Notes: generated by a model not told the origin, from the letters alone. A DNA stretch of 64,000 nucleotides from Ricinus communis (GCF_019578655.1 NC_063265.1:3940501-4004500); one strand, 5' to 3'. Numbered from the stretch's first letter, positions 1 through 13,600 are shown. Numbers and translations: made by a program.

Positions 1-1659
1 TGATAGGCCTTTGGTTCCAAGTTGGGGGTTTTGTTCATGGGTATGAGAGAGGGTCGAGATAAATATTCAGAATTTGAGCGATTTGGTTATTGGGTTCATT
101 AACTGTTAAAATGGCCTAAGCCATTTTAGTTAGGTTGCCCTTAACTTTAATTCACTTGCAGTTGTCCATTCTCTATTGATGTGGAACTTTTTATACATTC
201 AACACTCTTCCTTGAGTGCAGCAATTTTCAGTTCTCATACATGATGCAAGCAAGCGTCAATGACCAAAGGAAAGTGGTTGTACTTGAGGAGAGAGTGTTG
301 AAATTTGAGAAGTCTCACATCAATGGGTAAAGGGCTTGATAAGGAAAAGTATAGATTAAGAGGCAACTGAACTAAAATAGCTTAAGCTATTTTAATAATC
401 AATAAGCCCTTTAATGAAAAAAAAAAATGATTCAATTTATGTAGACCCAAATTTGTCATCTAATTTAGGTACTCCTTACAAGCCAAACACTTCCATAGGT
501 CGAAACAATTTATAGTCCATAAGAATATGATTGAGTTGTAGAAAGGGCTAATTTAATTATATTTGTAAAGAACAAAGAATTAGTCGATGATGGACAAGTT
601 TGCCCTCTTTTGCGGTTCATGATTCCACATATAACATGCATTTAAGAAGTAACAACCATGAAGGGGAAGTAGTTGCATTTTGGGTTGGGGAGGGGGGAGG
701 AGGGAGGAGAGGGGGTGGGGTAGGAGAGGAAGATATTAAAGGTTGTTCATTAGCGAGAAGACCGATATCCAAGGCTGAATTTAAGTTACGAGCTTTCAAA
801 CTAAAATGATACAAGTCAAACTAAAGCTCAATTTTGAACATTCATTTAGACACTCCCTGGTGTCCAAACCCAACAAACCATTTACTGAAATCTTTCCACT
901 ATGATATTAGTGAATGTTAGTGGTACAACTATGTGAGATAGTAAAACATTGTATTGAATAGGATGCGCTCAGTAATCAGGAATTTAATGGACAAAAATGG
1001 TTGAGGAATCCACTCCTTGTTTTAGCAGAGAAATATTACTTTCTTAGATGAGTTAGGAGAATTGGGATTCATGGTCAAGACCCAGTACTATGTCAAAAGA
1101 AACAGAACTTCACTATGTCAAATTAACAGTGCTACTCTTCCCTTTTGTCTTCTGGTAAAGTAAACCCAAACCATGCTTTTCTCTTTCTGTTAAGATTTGA
1201 GATTGCTACATTTATTGTCAGGTAAAAAAGAGCATGAGACCAGGAGTTTTCTGCAACTTGCATAAGCAAATAAGCCTGGCACATAAACTGCAACAAATAG
1301 GACTGTAATTGTCTTTTGTTTCCCTTTCTTTTTCTGGCTGTTAGAGCTTATGTTTAGACAGATTTATGCTGCACGACTCTGGTGTAGAAAGGTAGTTGTC
1401 TACAACTTTTTCTTATAGTTGTATTGACTTCTTCTAGTAATGCTAATGGAATAGTTTCTCCTAGTAAACTCTTCGCTGTAGAAGTTCCAGATGATACAAA
1501 TGGAATAGTTTCAATTGGCTAATGCACAATTAAGGTCTGCTGTTTTGCATATATGGTGCAGTTTCTGTAACTCTGGTGGTGGATGCCTGTATATTAAACT
1601 TTATCTTAGATTACATTACTTCAATCTTTATCTCAGACTATATTACTATCTGCTTCCAG
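1..1659 (+). other. Probable intron of the GT14 gene, no coding exon seen
   Basis: No family-like coding block was found here on either strand. The acceptor at 1658-1659 implies an intron at least this long. A G-rich purine tract lies at about 686-724. Confidence 0.45.
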
Positions 1660-2174
1660 GGTCTGAATGGGTGGTTCTGACAAGGTCATTTCTTGAATTC
1701 TGTGTTTGGGGATGGGATAATCTCCCCCGCACTCTACTTATGTATTATACAAACTTCCATTCATCTCCCGAAGGTTACTTCCATACTGTTGTCTGCAACC
1801 ACAAGGATTATCAGAACACTACTGTTAATCATGATCTACATTACATAAAGTGGGATAACCCTCCAAAGCAACGCCCAATATCTCTAGCTTTGGAGCATTT
1901 TGAAGACATGGTTGAAAGTGGTGCACCTTTTGCTCGTGAATTTGCCAAGGATGACCCGGTTCTCAACAAAATTGATGAAAAACTGTTGAGGAGAATGGAT
2001 GGAAGGTTTACTCCAGGGGGTTGGTGTATTGGCACAACTGTTTTAGGGAAAGATCCTTGTGTTGCTTATGGGAGTCCAAATGCAGTTAAACCAACTGTAA
2101 GTTCTAAGAGATTAGAGAAACTATTACTGCAACTTCTTGATTCTGAGAGTTTTAGATCTAAACAGTGTATATAG
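1660..2174 (+). CDS. GT14 family glycosyltransferase (Core-2/I-branching type), last coding exon only
   Basis: This is the C-terminal part, about 171 residues, of a plant GT14 glycosyltransferase. In this family the Arabidopsis GlcAT14 members add glucuronic acid to arabinogalactan glycans in the Golgi. The exon opens at a clear acceptor (tgcttccag then GGTCTGAATGGG), the usual intron position just before the family's G-S-x-W. It carries SEWVVLTRSFLEFCVWGWD, LPRTLLMYYTNFHSSPEGYF, the HYIKWDNPPKQRP block, a FAREFAKDDPVLNKID block, and a late GGWC. It ends in TAG at 2172-2174. Any in-frame reading upstream of 1660 is intron. No earlier exon was recognised in 1-1659, so the N-terminal half should lie beyond the left edge. 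No stop or frameshift interrupts the exon. The exact acceptor specificity cannot be told. Confidence 0.9.
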
Positions 2175-2786
2175 TTTCTGTAAATGGTTAAGAACTTTTT
2201 ACTTGCTTTGATAATCTGTTTTATTGGATCATTGCCTCAACTATGGGGTGCATGGTTTCTTCAAAGATTAGCTTTACAATGGAGACCTTGCTATATGAAT
2301 CATCTGGTAAAAGAAAGAGTGACCTCTTCCCCTTCAGTTCCATCCATTTTAGTGCCAGTAACTACTTAAGAGTGGTTTAATCATGCCTTCTTGATTGAAT
2401 TTGAAGAAACGTACAATTTATTTTCTTCAAATCCAAAAGCACTTTTCTGTCGAGTGTGATTGCCTTTTTTTTTTCTTTTCTTTTTCTATTGTGACGAATA
2501 GAGTGCTGCCAAATAGGTGGGTACAATGGCCAATATATATATAATTATGAATGAAGTACATATGATATGCAGTCTATACACATTAATTTGGCCAAGAAAT
2601 TTATGAGGAGTCATCAAGCTTATAAGGTCCAAGTTCATCACACATCCCAAGATTCCTAAATCTTATAGATAATTATAAACAGTAAAAGCCTGAGAAGAAC
2701 ATTTCATTTCCTTAGGCCTAAACGTTCAATTGAACATGCAAATTTAGCCTACAGCCGAAACCTGAATAGGGGTACTATTTGCATTT
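2175..2786 (+). other. 3' flank / presumed 3' UTR of the GT14 gene
   Basis: Non-coding sequence of ordinary composition runs to about 2500, with a T-rich stretch at 2467-2486, and then becomes AT-rich. The UTR end cannot be set from sequence alone. Confidence 0.4.
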
Positions 2787-4185
2787 AAAAAGAAAAATGC
2801 AACTTTTTAAAAATATCCTAAAATTAATAAAATAATATCATTTTGCAGTGTAATTTTTTCTTATAAAAATACTGTTATTTCAACTTTTTTTCTTCTCGAA
2901 TTTATGTAGTTATTTTTAGTTATTTCTCAGTTTTTTTAGTTATTTTCGGTTTTCTTAGTTGTTAAAAAATTAAAAATCAACCGAAACTATAAATTTGAGA
3001 AAAGTTATAAAACTATAAGCGTGATATTTTAACATAGTAAAAATAAAAAAATAAAAAAATTATTAATTTGAATAAAAGTAAATCACAAAAATATAAAATA
3101 ATTATAAATACCCAAAAACAGAATTTTATTTATAAATATATTCTAAAATAGAAGTTTATTTATAAAAATACATTGGTTTTTTCATATCAAAAGGTATATG
3201 TTGGATATACTTAAAAGAAAAAATATATATGTTTAGTATACTTTTGACAGATAATGAATCTAAAAAATATAATACTTTTTATAAAATATTGTTGCATTTT
3301 GTTTGATTTTATAATATTAATGATGAAATAAATAAATAAATAAATCTAAAAATTATTTTTCTGATTTAAAAATTTGAAAATGTGTTGAGAATATTATATC
3401 TGAAAAATGAGATAAATTGCTATAAGATAAAAAAAAAAAAAAAAAAAGAGTACATGTATAGTATATATTGAAGAAAAACATATATATTTGGTATATATTA
3501 AGTATATGCTAAGTATCTCAACCTTTTCTAAATAAAATAAAATACAAACTCAAAAGAAGTTAAATGACAAAAGGTATTATATTTGTCAAATAATAGTATA
3601 TTTTAGGTATCTAAATTTTTTTTAAATGAAACAGAATTCAACTCAAGTGTTTAACAGTAAACGATATATATTTTATCAAAATATAGTATATGTTAGGTAT
3701 CTGTAAAGTATCTTAAACTAATTTTAAAAGAATAGGAAAGATGAAGGTGAAGAATGGATACTTCTAAAAATAAAGAGTAATTTTTGAAAAAAATAAAAAA
3801 AATGGAGGTATTCTTATAATTATTTTTAAATAAGGGGTAACTGGTGAAATTTTTTAAAAAATAAAAGAAAAAAATAAAAAATATTCATATTTTTTTATAA
3901 ATTTATAATCTTTTTATTTTTACTCTATTAAAATATAAAAAAATACAGTTTTTAAATATTTTTTTCTAAAATTATGGTTTTTATTATTTTTTAATTTTTT
4001 CTTTTATTGTTTTTAGTAAAACAACTGAAGAATAACTAAAGAACAGCTACAAAACAACTGAAAAACAACTACATTTAAATTTGAAAAAAAGTTAATAATA
4101 CAGTTTTTTTTTTCAAAAAAATCTATACAGTAAAAATAATTTTCTTATTGATTTTAGAATATTTTTGAAAAGTTTCCAAGACAAA
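2787..4185. mobile_element. AT-rich transposon-like element with ~300-bp terminal inverted repeats
   Basis: The left arm (about 2790-3090) reads, when reverse-complemented, like the right arm (about 3870-4180). Matching landmarks in order are AACTTTTTAAAAATATCCTAAAAT / AAACTTTTCAAAAATATTCT, a TACTGT-containing block, ACTTTTTTTC, a run of AGTTRTTTTY units, ATAAATTTGAGAAAA-like sequence, and TATTTTAA(C/T)ATAG. The core of about 780 bp has no coding capacity. Part of it (about 3190-3860) resembles 56080-56840. Arm relatives also lie near 8226-8520 and 21540-21830. This suggests a non-autonomous foldback or MULE-like family. The exact ends and target duplication were not resolved. Confidence 0.6.
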
Positions 4186-4343
4186 AGCATGGATATTTAT
4201 GATATTTTTTATAAAATATTATATTTTAAAAATATTTTTGCTGTACTTTTTACTTTCTTTCATTTTTACTTACATAATATTTCATTTATACTGATTTTGA
4301 CTTTTTTTTTATATCATTTTTATTGTTGTTGTCACTCTTTGTT

Positions 4344-4720
4344 TATTTTCTTTTCCCTTTAACAGAGAAGAATGGTATGTTTTTTTTTTTAACAAATAAC
4401 TACTTGGTTCTTTTAATTTCTCATTTTTTTCTTCATAATCTCTCATTAACTTTTCTTACTAACAACTCCTTTCTCACAATACTTCGAAGTCCTTCCTTAT
4501 AATACCAACTTTACTTACTCATTAATTAATTATTTTCTTTTCCCTTTAACAAGGAAGAATGGTAGTTTTTTTTTTTTAACAAATAACTACTTGGTTCTTT
4601 TAATTTCTCATTTTCCTTTCCATAATCTTCCATAAACTTTTCTTACTAACAACTCCTTCCTCACAATACTTCCAAGTCCTTCTTTATAATACCAACTTTA
4701 CTTACTCATTAATTAATTAA
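4344..4720. repeat. Tandem duplication, period about 187 bp, two copies
   Basis: Copy one (4344-4530) and copy two (4531 to about 4720) both run from TATTTTCTTTTCCCTTTAAC through AACAAATAACTACTTGGTTC and CTAACAACTCCTT to TTACTTACTCATTAATTAAT. They differ by scattered substitutions and small indels. They lie just past the right arm of the 2787-4185 element. Confidence 0.85.
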
Positions 4721-6796
4721 CTCCATTATTTATTTAATTTAATCATCTTGACCCATTAAAAATTTGAATTACTCTATTATTATTAATACTAGTATTGCTC
4801 GGCACACGTGTTACATATGCAAATTATTATTATAAAGTTATTTAATAAATTAGTATGTAATATAATATTAGATAAGAGATAGTTCTTTATATTCTTAATA
4901 AATTCAACATATGATATAAAGTCAAGTTGTAATTATTATTTATGGTTCATAATTTTTCAAAGTATATTCTATTTTTTTTATAACATATACTATTTTGTAT
5001 ATGTTTCCATATTAAAATATTAATAATTTATCATTTTCTGTTATTTTTATAAATTTTCTATTAGCATAATCAACTTTTGCACTCGCTATAAAAGAGATAA
5101 AATCTTACTTACATCGGTATTAAGATACAAAGGTTTCTTATTCCGCAACAATGAAAACACTTTTATTATACTAGATGCTTTATAAATCTAGAAAACAAAG
5201 GTTAATATATATATATATATATAGTATGATTCTAATTAATGAATGATTTAATAATTAATATGATATTACAAGTCGCATGTATTGTATGCACATGAAAGAA
5301 TTAGTCCTTTAGAAATAGTATTGCAACAAAAAAGTTAGTTTAGAATCTCAATTAAAAATATATAAACGAATTAAATGATTTTTTTGTAAATTTTTTATTT
5401 ATTTGAATATCATTTAGTTCAAAAATCATACTCCTAACCTTACGTGTACAAGCTGAAATATTTTATACACTACTTTTAAAATAAGAAACTAACTAGCAGT
5501 ATCTAAAAAATAAAAAAAGTAAAAATGATATCTCTTAGTCATACGTGAAAGAATTTTAAGGAAAAATGGCTAGGCCCATTAGATGGCGGGAGAGCCCATA
5601 ATGAAATTAAAGTAGCCCAGCCCTATCTTTGTCATTCACAGATAATGGAACAATCGGAGGGTGGCAGTTCAACCAAATATAGGAAGTGGAGTTGCTGTAA
5701 AGATCATAGCAACAATCAACTATACAACAACAACAAATTCTGCTCAAATCCTACGGCAATAGCAGTTCTTACTCCGTTTCATTTGCGTTTCCATTTCAAT
5801 TTGTTTTATACACAACTCCTTAGCTTTGGTTTATAATTAAGTTCACTAATATCGACTAAAAATATAACGTTGGATGGAATTTATTAAAAAAATTATTTTA
5901 TTTAAAAAATTATATAAAAATAAAATAAAATACGAATAATAAAGATAAAGTAAATATTTTAATATTATATAATATATTAATAAACTAATATGAAATTTAT
6001 TTTTAAAATTTAATTTAATTATAATTAATTCTATACAAATTTGAATTTTAAATTTCCAATTTTGCAAATGAATCCTTATGATTGATTGTCAATTTCTTTG
6101 CAAAATCACCGCGTGATCTCTTTATCTTTTCCTAAGATTTAGCAAAGCTGCATCAATAAAGTTAATAACTCAATTGTGTTTAGTTTGTGGAATAGCCAGC
6201 CAATAAAATAATTATTCCATGATTTGAATAAAGAATAATTATCCCATAAAATTATTATTCTTCAATTTTATAGAATATTAATTCTATGACAAATTAAAGA
6301 ATAATAAATACCCTGCTATCCTATTGTTTTGTCTAAAATTTTCTGATTAACTAATACATTTTCTAATTCACTTTAAAAATAACTATTTAAACCATATACG
6401 AATTGTCACGATGACTATATTAAACTCCATATATAACTAATACTTTATAATTATTTTTATTTTTATTTTTATAATTTGATCGAGGATTTAATTTTAAAAT
6501 TTTTTAATATAAAATTTTAATTTTGATAAAATATTTTATTTATTATTATATCACTTTTAATAGCTCATTCTCGAATAATTAGAAATTAATTTTTTTTAAA
6601 TAAATAATTCAATAAAAATATATAATATATTTAATGCGTCGTAATAAATCATCTCACGTACTGATAAAATATGATATATAACTTTTCTCACCTTAACTTT
6701 TACTTTTAAAATCATCTTAATTTATTGAAGGTGCCGTCTTACTCCCTCCTACAATCTCCAGCAAATTTTGACCAAATAGGAAGAATTGTATAGAAC

Positions 6797-6842
<46 letters not shown>

Positions 6843-8225
6843 GCTTTTGAATGCACACTCGTTATTTCATTCTCAATATGGCAAGAACATAATCACTCTC
6901 TTCACTTCACGTCACTCTAGCGCACACTCACTCATTACTCTCTCTTCACTTTTTATTTTATTTTATTTTTCCAGACAAAAAAAGGATAATGGCTCCTTAA
7001 ATACTTTTGAAAAGTCTGTAGCAGTCAATACAAACCACCAATCAGGTGGTTCTTTTATTTTCTAGAGAAAGAGGAGAGGCGGTATCTCCAACATTGTAAT
7101 TATTTTAAATTTTATTTTATTTAATATTTAAATATTTTTAATTTTTAAATTAATCTAATATATGTCTAAATTTTTTTCATATCTAAATAATTTTATTAAA
7201 TATATATAAACGTATTAAATAAAAATATATATCAAAATGTATTAAAATATTATAAAATAAAATTAAAATATCTGTTAATTAAATTAAAAATTAGAATATT
7301 AAACCGGTTAAATAATTAAAATTTAGAAATATAAATATATATTTCACAATTTTATTTAATAATAATTTGTTAAGAAGGAAGGTTGGTTGTTTCACTCGAA
7401 ATACAACATATAAAGACTGTCTGAAACAGGTCAGTCTCACGACAGCTCTTTTTACAAGTGACCTAAGGGAAGAAGAATTTCATCAAGCAACACCAAATAT
7501 TGCGTAGAGCAAAGGGATAATAAGTAGACATTTTGTGGTGGTGGTGGAGGATCCGAATCATACAAAGTGCTCATCAACATCAATTTAAAGCCCAATCATC
7601 TAAAAGATGAGACTATCCAATTCCATCAATGGGTTTGGGAATGATTCTTTTTTTCTTTTTTTATCTGATTTTTCTTTTTTTCTTTTTTTATGTTGAAAAT
7701 TAAATGATATGCTGTTAGCAACATAATTGATTTGGATTATGGAACATTTCTAGTAATTTATTTGCCACCATACTTGAAATTGAAAATTGAACCTAATCAT
7801 CATTTAATATAAATTTTCAAAGATATGGATGAAACTAATATTGCTGGTAATCAGCTTATGTCTAATTAATAAACTAAACAAGCAAAGATTTTATATATGA
7901 TGCAATTTATAAATTTAAACTTAATATATAAATTTCTAATTGATATTTTAAAATGAAATTTTTAAATAATTTGCATCACTTCTGGTTCTATTATAATAAA
8001 AGATTTTATTTTTATGTGGAAAAGGCAGTCTGCTTAGGTTCCAAACTCATCAATAGCAACTAAATACGAGGGTTGCGCCTCGCTGCAGGAGTTGAAGAAG
8101 ATTTTACATTTTAGCTTTCCCTCTTTACTCTTTGGGCCTTTGGGACACTCATGTGGCCCTCTGGGAGTAGTTAAAGCTGGGTTTCAATAGTCTCTTATAC
8201 TCTTTAATTTTGTAAACCACATAAT
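4721..8225. other. AT-rich intergenic region
   Basis: No gene is supported. A short reading frame from the ATG at 5645 (63 codons) lies in a slightly less AT-rich patch (5560-5840), but it matches nothing recognised and shows no splice context. A (TA)n run lies at about 5203-5222. Region 7380-7640 is also less AT-rich without a recognisable gene. Confidence 0.5.
6801..6840. repeat. (TTA)n microsatellite
   Basis: About 13 uninterrupted TTA/ATT triplets. Confidence 0.95.
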
Positions 8226-8520
8226 TTTATATTTTATTTGAAATTTTTTAAAATATAGAAAATCAATAAAAATTATTTTTTTGCAGTGTGTATTTTTTAA
8301 AATATAAAACTTTAATTTTATTTTAAATTTACAGTATGATTATTTTTTAATTGTTTCTCAATTATTTTTGTTGCATTACAATTGTTTTTCAATTCTTTTT
8401 TATTTTACCAGAAAACCTAAAAATCAATCAAAATTGTAAATTTTAGAAAATTTAAAACTATATTTTAGATATTTTAATATATAAAAATAAAAAATAAAAA
8501 TAAAAAAATAGAAATTTCTG
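8226..8520. repeat. Relative of the inverted arm of the 2787-4185 element
   Basis: The sequence order matches the left arm: AAATTTTTTAAAATAT, TTTTTTTGCAGTGTGTATTTT, a run of AATTGTTTTTCAATT-like units, AAAATCAATCAAAATTGTAAATTT, then TTTTAATATATAAAAATAAAAA. Only one arm is evident, so this is a solo or truncated copy. Confidence 0.5.
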
Positions 8521-9290
8521 ATTTTTTCTATTTTATCCTTATGATTAAAAAAGTTGATATTTTAATCCTTTACCTATTTTATTTAGCCTTAGGCCTTTTA
8601 ATATATGTTCTTACCCTTATAATAGAAGATATTGATATTTTAATATTGATATTATATTCATGGTCAGAATCTTTAAAATTAATGAAATTCATTTATAAAT
8701 TTAAAATTTTGTAATAATTAAGTATTGATTATGAAAAATCTCTATATATTTATTGATTAATAATTAGATCATAGATTATAAATTATAAATATTTATTTTA
8801 TAACGTACTTATGCTTTATAATTTTCTTAAACAATTTTAATAATTTAAAAATAAAAATAATTATCACTATTTTACCTTTGTTATTTATTTTAATTAAATG
8901 CATAGCGTCTTTGTTGTAATTAAATTATGTATTCAATTACTAAAAATTCTAATTTTAATGATTTTTTTATTATAACTAAATTTATTATTTACTAATTTTA
9001 ATTGAAATGAATATTAAGCAAATATGAGATTCTTGACTTGGTGTCTATGTAGGAGTAACTCAGCCAACTTCGGTGACACATCAACAAAATTATGTTAGAC
9101 TTTTCAACCAGTGCTTTGAATTGTAAAAAATTATAAAATTCGTGCTAAAATTATAAAAAAAATTAAAAAATTATATTAAATTCATAAAAAGCGCTAAAGA
9201 TCATGATTACTTTTGCAATTAACCCTAATAAATTTAAGTAATTTTTTAGATATTTTTGAATATGAGTTAAGAACTGATCGGTCCAAATTA

Positions 9291-10558
9291 TGTATAGATA
9301 TTTAAGGGTATTTTAGAGTTTTAATGATATATTTTTATATATAAAATGGTGAAAATATGTATTTTTACCTCACTTAAGCTTAATTGTCTATTTTCAGAAA
9401 TATTAGTAAAAAGAGAAAAATATGGAGCTAAAACAAGCTTAATTGGACATGTTTGTATCAAGGCCCAAGATTAATACGCATGGACTGCTAATTACAAGAC
9501 CCAAGAGATATTTTAGTCATTTCATATCATTATTAGAATTTATATTAACAGTTATTTATGAAATAGTATTTGGTGGAAATAAATATACTTAAAGTTTTAT
9601 CTATTAGATAAACTTATATTAGTATAGTTATTTATCTCTAGGGAGATTTATATAAAGGAAGACTCTTCTCTATATAAATTTCCGTAAAACCTAATTCTAA
9701 AAAAGGGGGAGTTTTCTCCTACCTGCTCTCTACACCTGCCACCATTATTCTCTCCATAATTCTCTACAGTTCCTTATAAACATTTAGTTTTAGTTTTTAT
9801 TACTCTTTTTAGGATCTAATGAGTTTTTCAAGAAGTAGAGATCGAAGACCAATTTTTTTTCATACTTGAAAAAATTCTTGATCTAGAGGGAGTTTTTACT
9901 TTATTGTTTTTTATCTTTCTATTTAATACCATGATCATTGGGTTAAATATGTTAGGCTAGTTTTCATAAGTGTTTAGTTTTGTATTTTTACTTTTGTATG
10001 AACCTTGATATTTATTTATTTAATGAATGATTTCTATACCTTCATATATTTATTAGTTTCATTTATTATTATTGGTTGACCATCAAATCAACTTATTACT
10101 AATATTTGTTATGAAAATCTTTAGGTTAAAAGTATTAGAAACATAATTTTTACTTTAATCTATATTGGTATAAGAAATCTAAGTTGCATCATTAGCTTGA
10201 GTGATTTAGAAAAAAAAGCACATCACCATCTCATTCATTAGATATAGGCTTAAAGTAAAATAAGGAGATTACTAAGTCAATGACTAGACTAAATACTATC
10301 TTTAGCATATAGTTTTAGATCACAATCATTTGCACTTGCATTGCATATTTATTTATTATTTAGTTACTTTACTTTATGAATATTACCCTCTCAAAATATT
10401 GATTTAGAGTGTTTATATTTACTTTTATTGCTTTGTGTTAATAATTAGTCTTTAGAATAAGTGGCCTCATAATTCTTTAAGAGATCGACCTCCTGGTAAA
10501 CTTACCCTTACTATAGGAACGGTTCGTGCACTTTCTAGTACTAAAAAAAGAAATATCA
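9291..10558 (+). mobile_element. Solo LTR (or LTR remnant) of a Ty3/gypsy family
   Basis: This stretch is alignable by eye over its full length with 57567-58823, from TGTATAGATATTTAAG to the shared end near ATCA. Shared blocks include ATATAAAATGGTGAAA, CAGAAATATTAGTAAAAAGA, TTCTCCTACCTGCT, TACCATGATCATTG, AGAGATCGACCTC and GGAACGGTTCGTG. In the other copy the LTR is followed by a primer binding site; here it is followed by unrelated sequence and an AT microsatellite, as expected of a solo LTR. A clean 5-bp target duplication was not found. Confidence 0.75.
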
Positions 10559-10609
10559 AGAATTCTAAATTTCTTTATTGTGAGCTTCGAATAACTTTTT
10601 ATAAAATTG

Positions 10610-10610
<1 letters not shown>

Positions 10611-10689
<79 letters not shown>
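10611..10689. repeat. (TA)n microsatellite, about 39 units
   Basis: An uninterrupted TATATA tract of 79 bp directly beyond the LTR end. Any apparent Tyr-Ile reading frame here is only this repeat. Confidence 0.98.
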
Positions 10690-10692
<3 letters not shown>

Positions 10693-13600
10693 ATTAGATC
10701 CTAATGACATAACTCTTGAATGTGTGTCTTTAATTTATCATTTTTGTGCTTGTTGACTATGCTTTTGCAACAAAATTCACATTGAAATTTAAGATTTCAA
10801 ATAACACATTTTAAATCTATTAATCTTAGGACGGATTTCATTCAAATTCAAATCTATAAATATTCAGCAATTTAAATAACATATTTTATCCAAGTCCAAA
10901 TAGTTGAACTGCAACTGTATATTTTACGAGGGTCAACCAATTATGTATAGTTGTAGTTGTTCTGCAACTGTACACATTTTTACCCTTTAATGATGTGGAC
11001 TTTTATATGACTGTTTCTTTTTTAAACTCTCAGGATATATATATGTAGAGACATCTTATTACATATCTGGTTTTTCATGTCACCATTTAACATCAAATAA
11101 CAATTCATTAAAAATTAATATATTGATAAAAATAAAAATAATTATCCATCTTTCCATATATTAATATTTAATTAAATTTTAAATAAAGTCTGATTGTTGT
11201 AAAATCAGTTCTTATCAGATAGATAACGAAGTATAGAGTTCTCTAGTCTTGTCGGATTGTTCAAAATTCGTCAAAATTGATTAAAACTAAAGAAAAAAAA
11301 ATCAGATCTCACTTTTCTTTTTATTTTTTTTTTCTCCAAACTCTATATAAATTGACATAACTAGTTTTGAATGAAAAATTAAATTGCTAAAAAACAAAAT
11401 GATAGTAGAATCACAACCAATTGACATTAAATAAATAAGCTACAGCTATTGAATTATCCAATTTTAGTGAATTTAAATAATACTATTAATATTTTAATTC
11501 TTAAAATACTAAAACACTAACAAAAAAAAAATCACAAAATTCTTCGTATTAAAAGTTTAATCAGAGATCAAATTTTATACTTTTTCCTGTGAGTTTTATA
11601 ATGGATGGCGGAATAGGGTTGAATGGTCACCGCAATCATGATAGATTCTCTCGCTTGCTAGAAATTAGAGGTTGTTTGGCCGTTGGATTTCAACTTTTCC
11701 ATCCTGAATCACTTTCTTAAAAGCGTTGATTTCCAGAAATAATTTCAGAAATTCAAAATTATTCCATTTGATTAATGTCGGAATGCTTATTATTAGGAAT
11801 GAAGTACGATTTTGCCACCAACTCTATTAGTAGGGTTTAATTTAGTTTTTCTAAATTTTTAAATATTTTAATTTAAATCTTTATATATATAGTTCAAATT
11901 AGCCCTATTTGTTTTTATAAAAATAAGAGAGTAAATTATATATTCTCTAGAAAGAAAGTAGATAAAATGAAAAATAAAAAAATTATTTTTTATATTAAAT
12001 TTAAATTAAAAAATATATATTAATATTTAAACAAAATAAAGTAAAAAAATAAATATTGCTACAGTATTCTTACTGTCTTTTTTTTAATAATGACAATAAA
12101 AGAGACAATTACAGTGAATAGCGATGCCGAGGGGCGATAGAGATGAAAGAGGTTTTAGTAAAAATAATTGTGATAATAGCTACTTATTGCTTAATAATAT
12201 TAATTATACTAAAAATTATAAAATAGTATTTAAATAAAATATTATAATTATTTAATTATTTTTTGTCATATAAGGTTGAATTTTCTCTTTTATCATATAA
12301 GGATGAAAAGCTATAAATTTTCATCAAGATTTTCATAGGAAATCATATTATAAATAATAATACTTGTAACCTATAGAAACTAAGATATCAAAGTAGAGGT
12401 GTATAATGGTATAAGTACAACAGAATTGCTTAATTAATTAAATATTTGAAAGACTAAATTTTGAATAAAAAGAAATTAAAAAATCTAGAAGTTAATATGG
12501 AAAAAAGAAAAAGGAAGAAGAAGTAAATTTCAACGAAAAGTACATGAAAAAGTAGAGGTGGGATTAAAAAATGCAATATTTATATTTCTGTTTTTACGCT
12601 CCAAACTTGAAAAATCTAGGCTTGATGTATATATCGCAAATAATAAAAAATTGATATATATATATATATGAGTATTTTATATTTTGATATTAAATTATTG
12701 ACATATATTATATTATTTAAAATTAATAAATATATTTTAATTATCTATCGATTTAGTGTATATATGAGAACATACATCAAAATTAGACAAAAAAATTTCT
12801 AAAATAAAACCAATTATATAATTTCAGACCAGGATTCTAGTGAATGTCAGTTTCCATCTCTTCTGTAGAATCGGATGTAAGATTCTCTTTGGTGAAACAA
12901 GTCCCCCTCTACAATTAGTTTTTTCTTTGTTGAATCTTGCTTTGTCTTTCTATAGTCTTAAAATCGAGTTATTTTTTGTGGTTCATTTTAGTTTTGGAAA
13001 ATCTTACTTTCTTCTGTTTAATTTGATATTTATGGGAGTCAGTGAGTGGAGTTGACTGGTGAGGATAAAATCTTTTCCTCCTATCTAACTAAGAGAAGCA
13101 TTAGTCAAATTCCATGTATGTTTTGGACAATAAACAAAAGAGAGTTCTTTTCTTCTTAGGATGCCACACACATAAAAAGAAAATTTCTTTGTTGATTTGA
13201 TTGGTTAAGTTCAATAATTGGGCCAGCCAGCACACACATAAAAGATGCTTATGGACAAAGGCAGGCCATAGGTGATGGGGACAAAAGGCAAAGGGAGGGT
13301 AATGCCAATAGATTACTACTACTACTACTTCTTATTAATAGACTTGACGGCATCGTTTAAAAGGAATACAATTTTAACCTGACTAAGGAAAGTAGTAGGA
13401 GGTGTATATAGATGATGATGATGGTTGTGGGGTCAAGTGATGGTAGGCAAAGGCAAAGGCAAATTGGCAAGAAGAAATGAATGAGGCAATAATATGGGAA
13501 TCTCAATTCTCAAATGTGTGTGTGTGTATATCATTAAGCTCGTGTGGGAGAACGTGCATGAGCTCATAATAGTTGGGAATCTCCTCCCTCCACTCTTTCT

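Noticed and set aside
5645..5836. Possible small gene starting MEQSEGGSSTKYRKW
   Set aside because: No recognisable similarity, no supported splice partner, and C-terminal sequence resembles AT-rich noise. Mentioned only in the intergenic entry.
10477..10710. Reading frame of repeated Tyr-Ile
   Set aside because: It is the (TA)n microsatellite read as codons, with no coding features.
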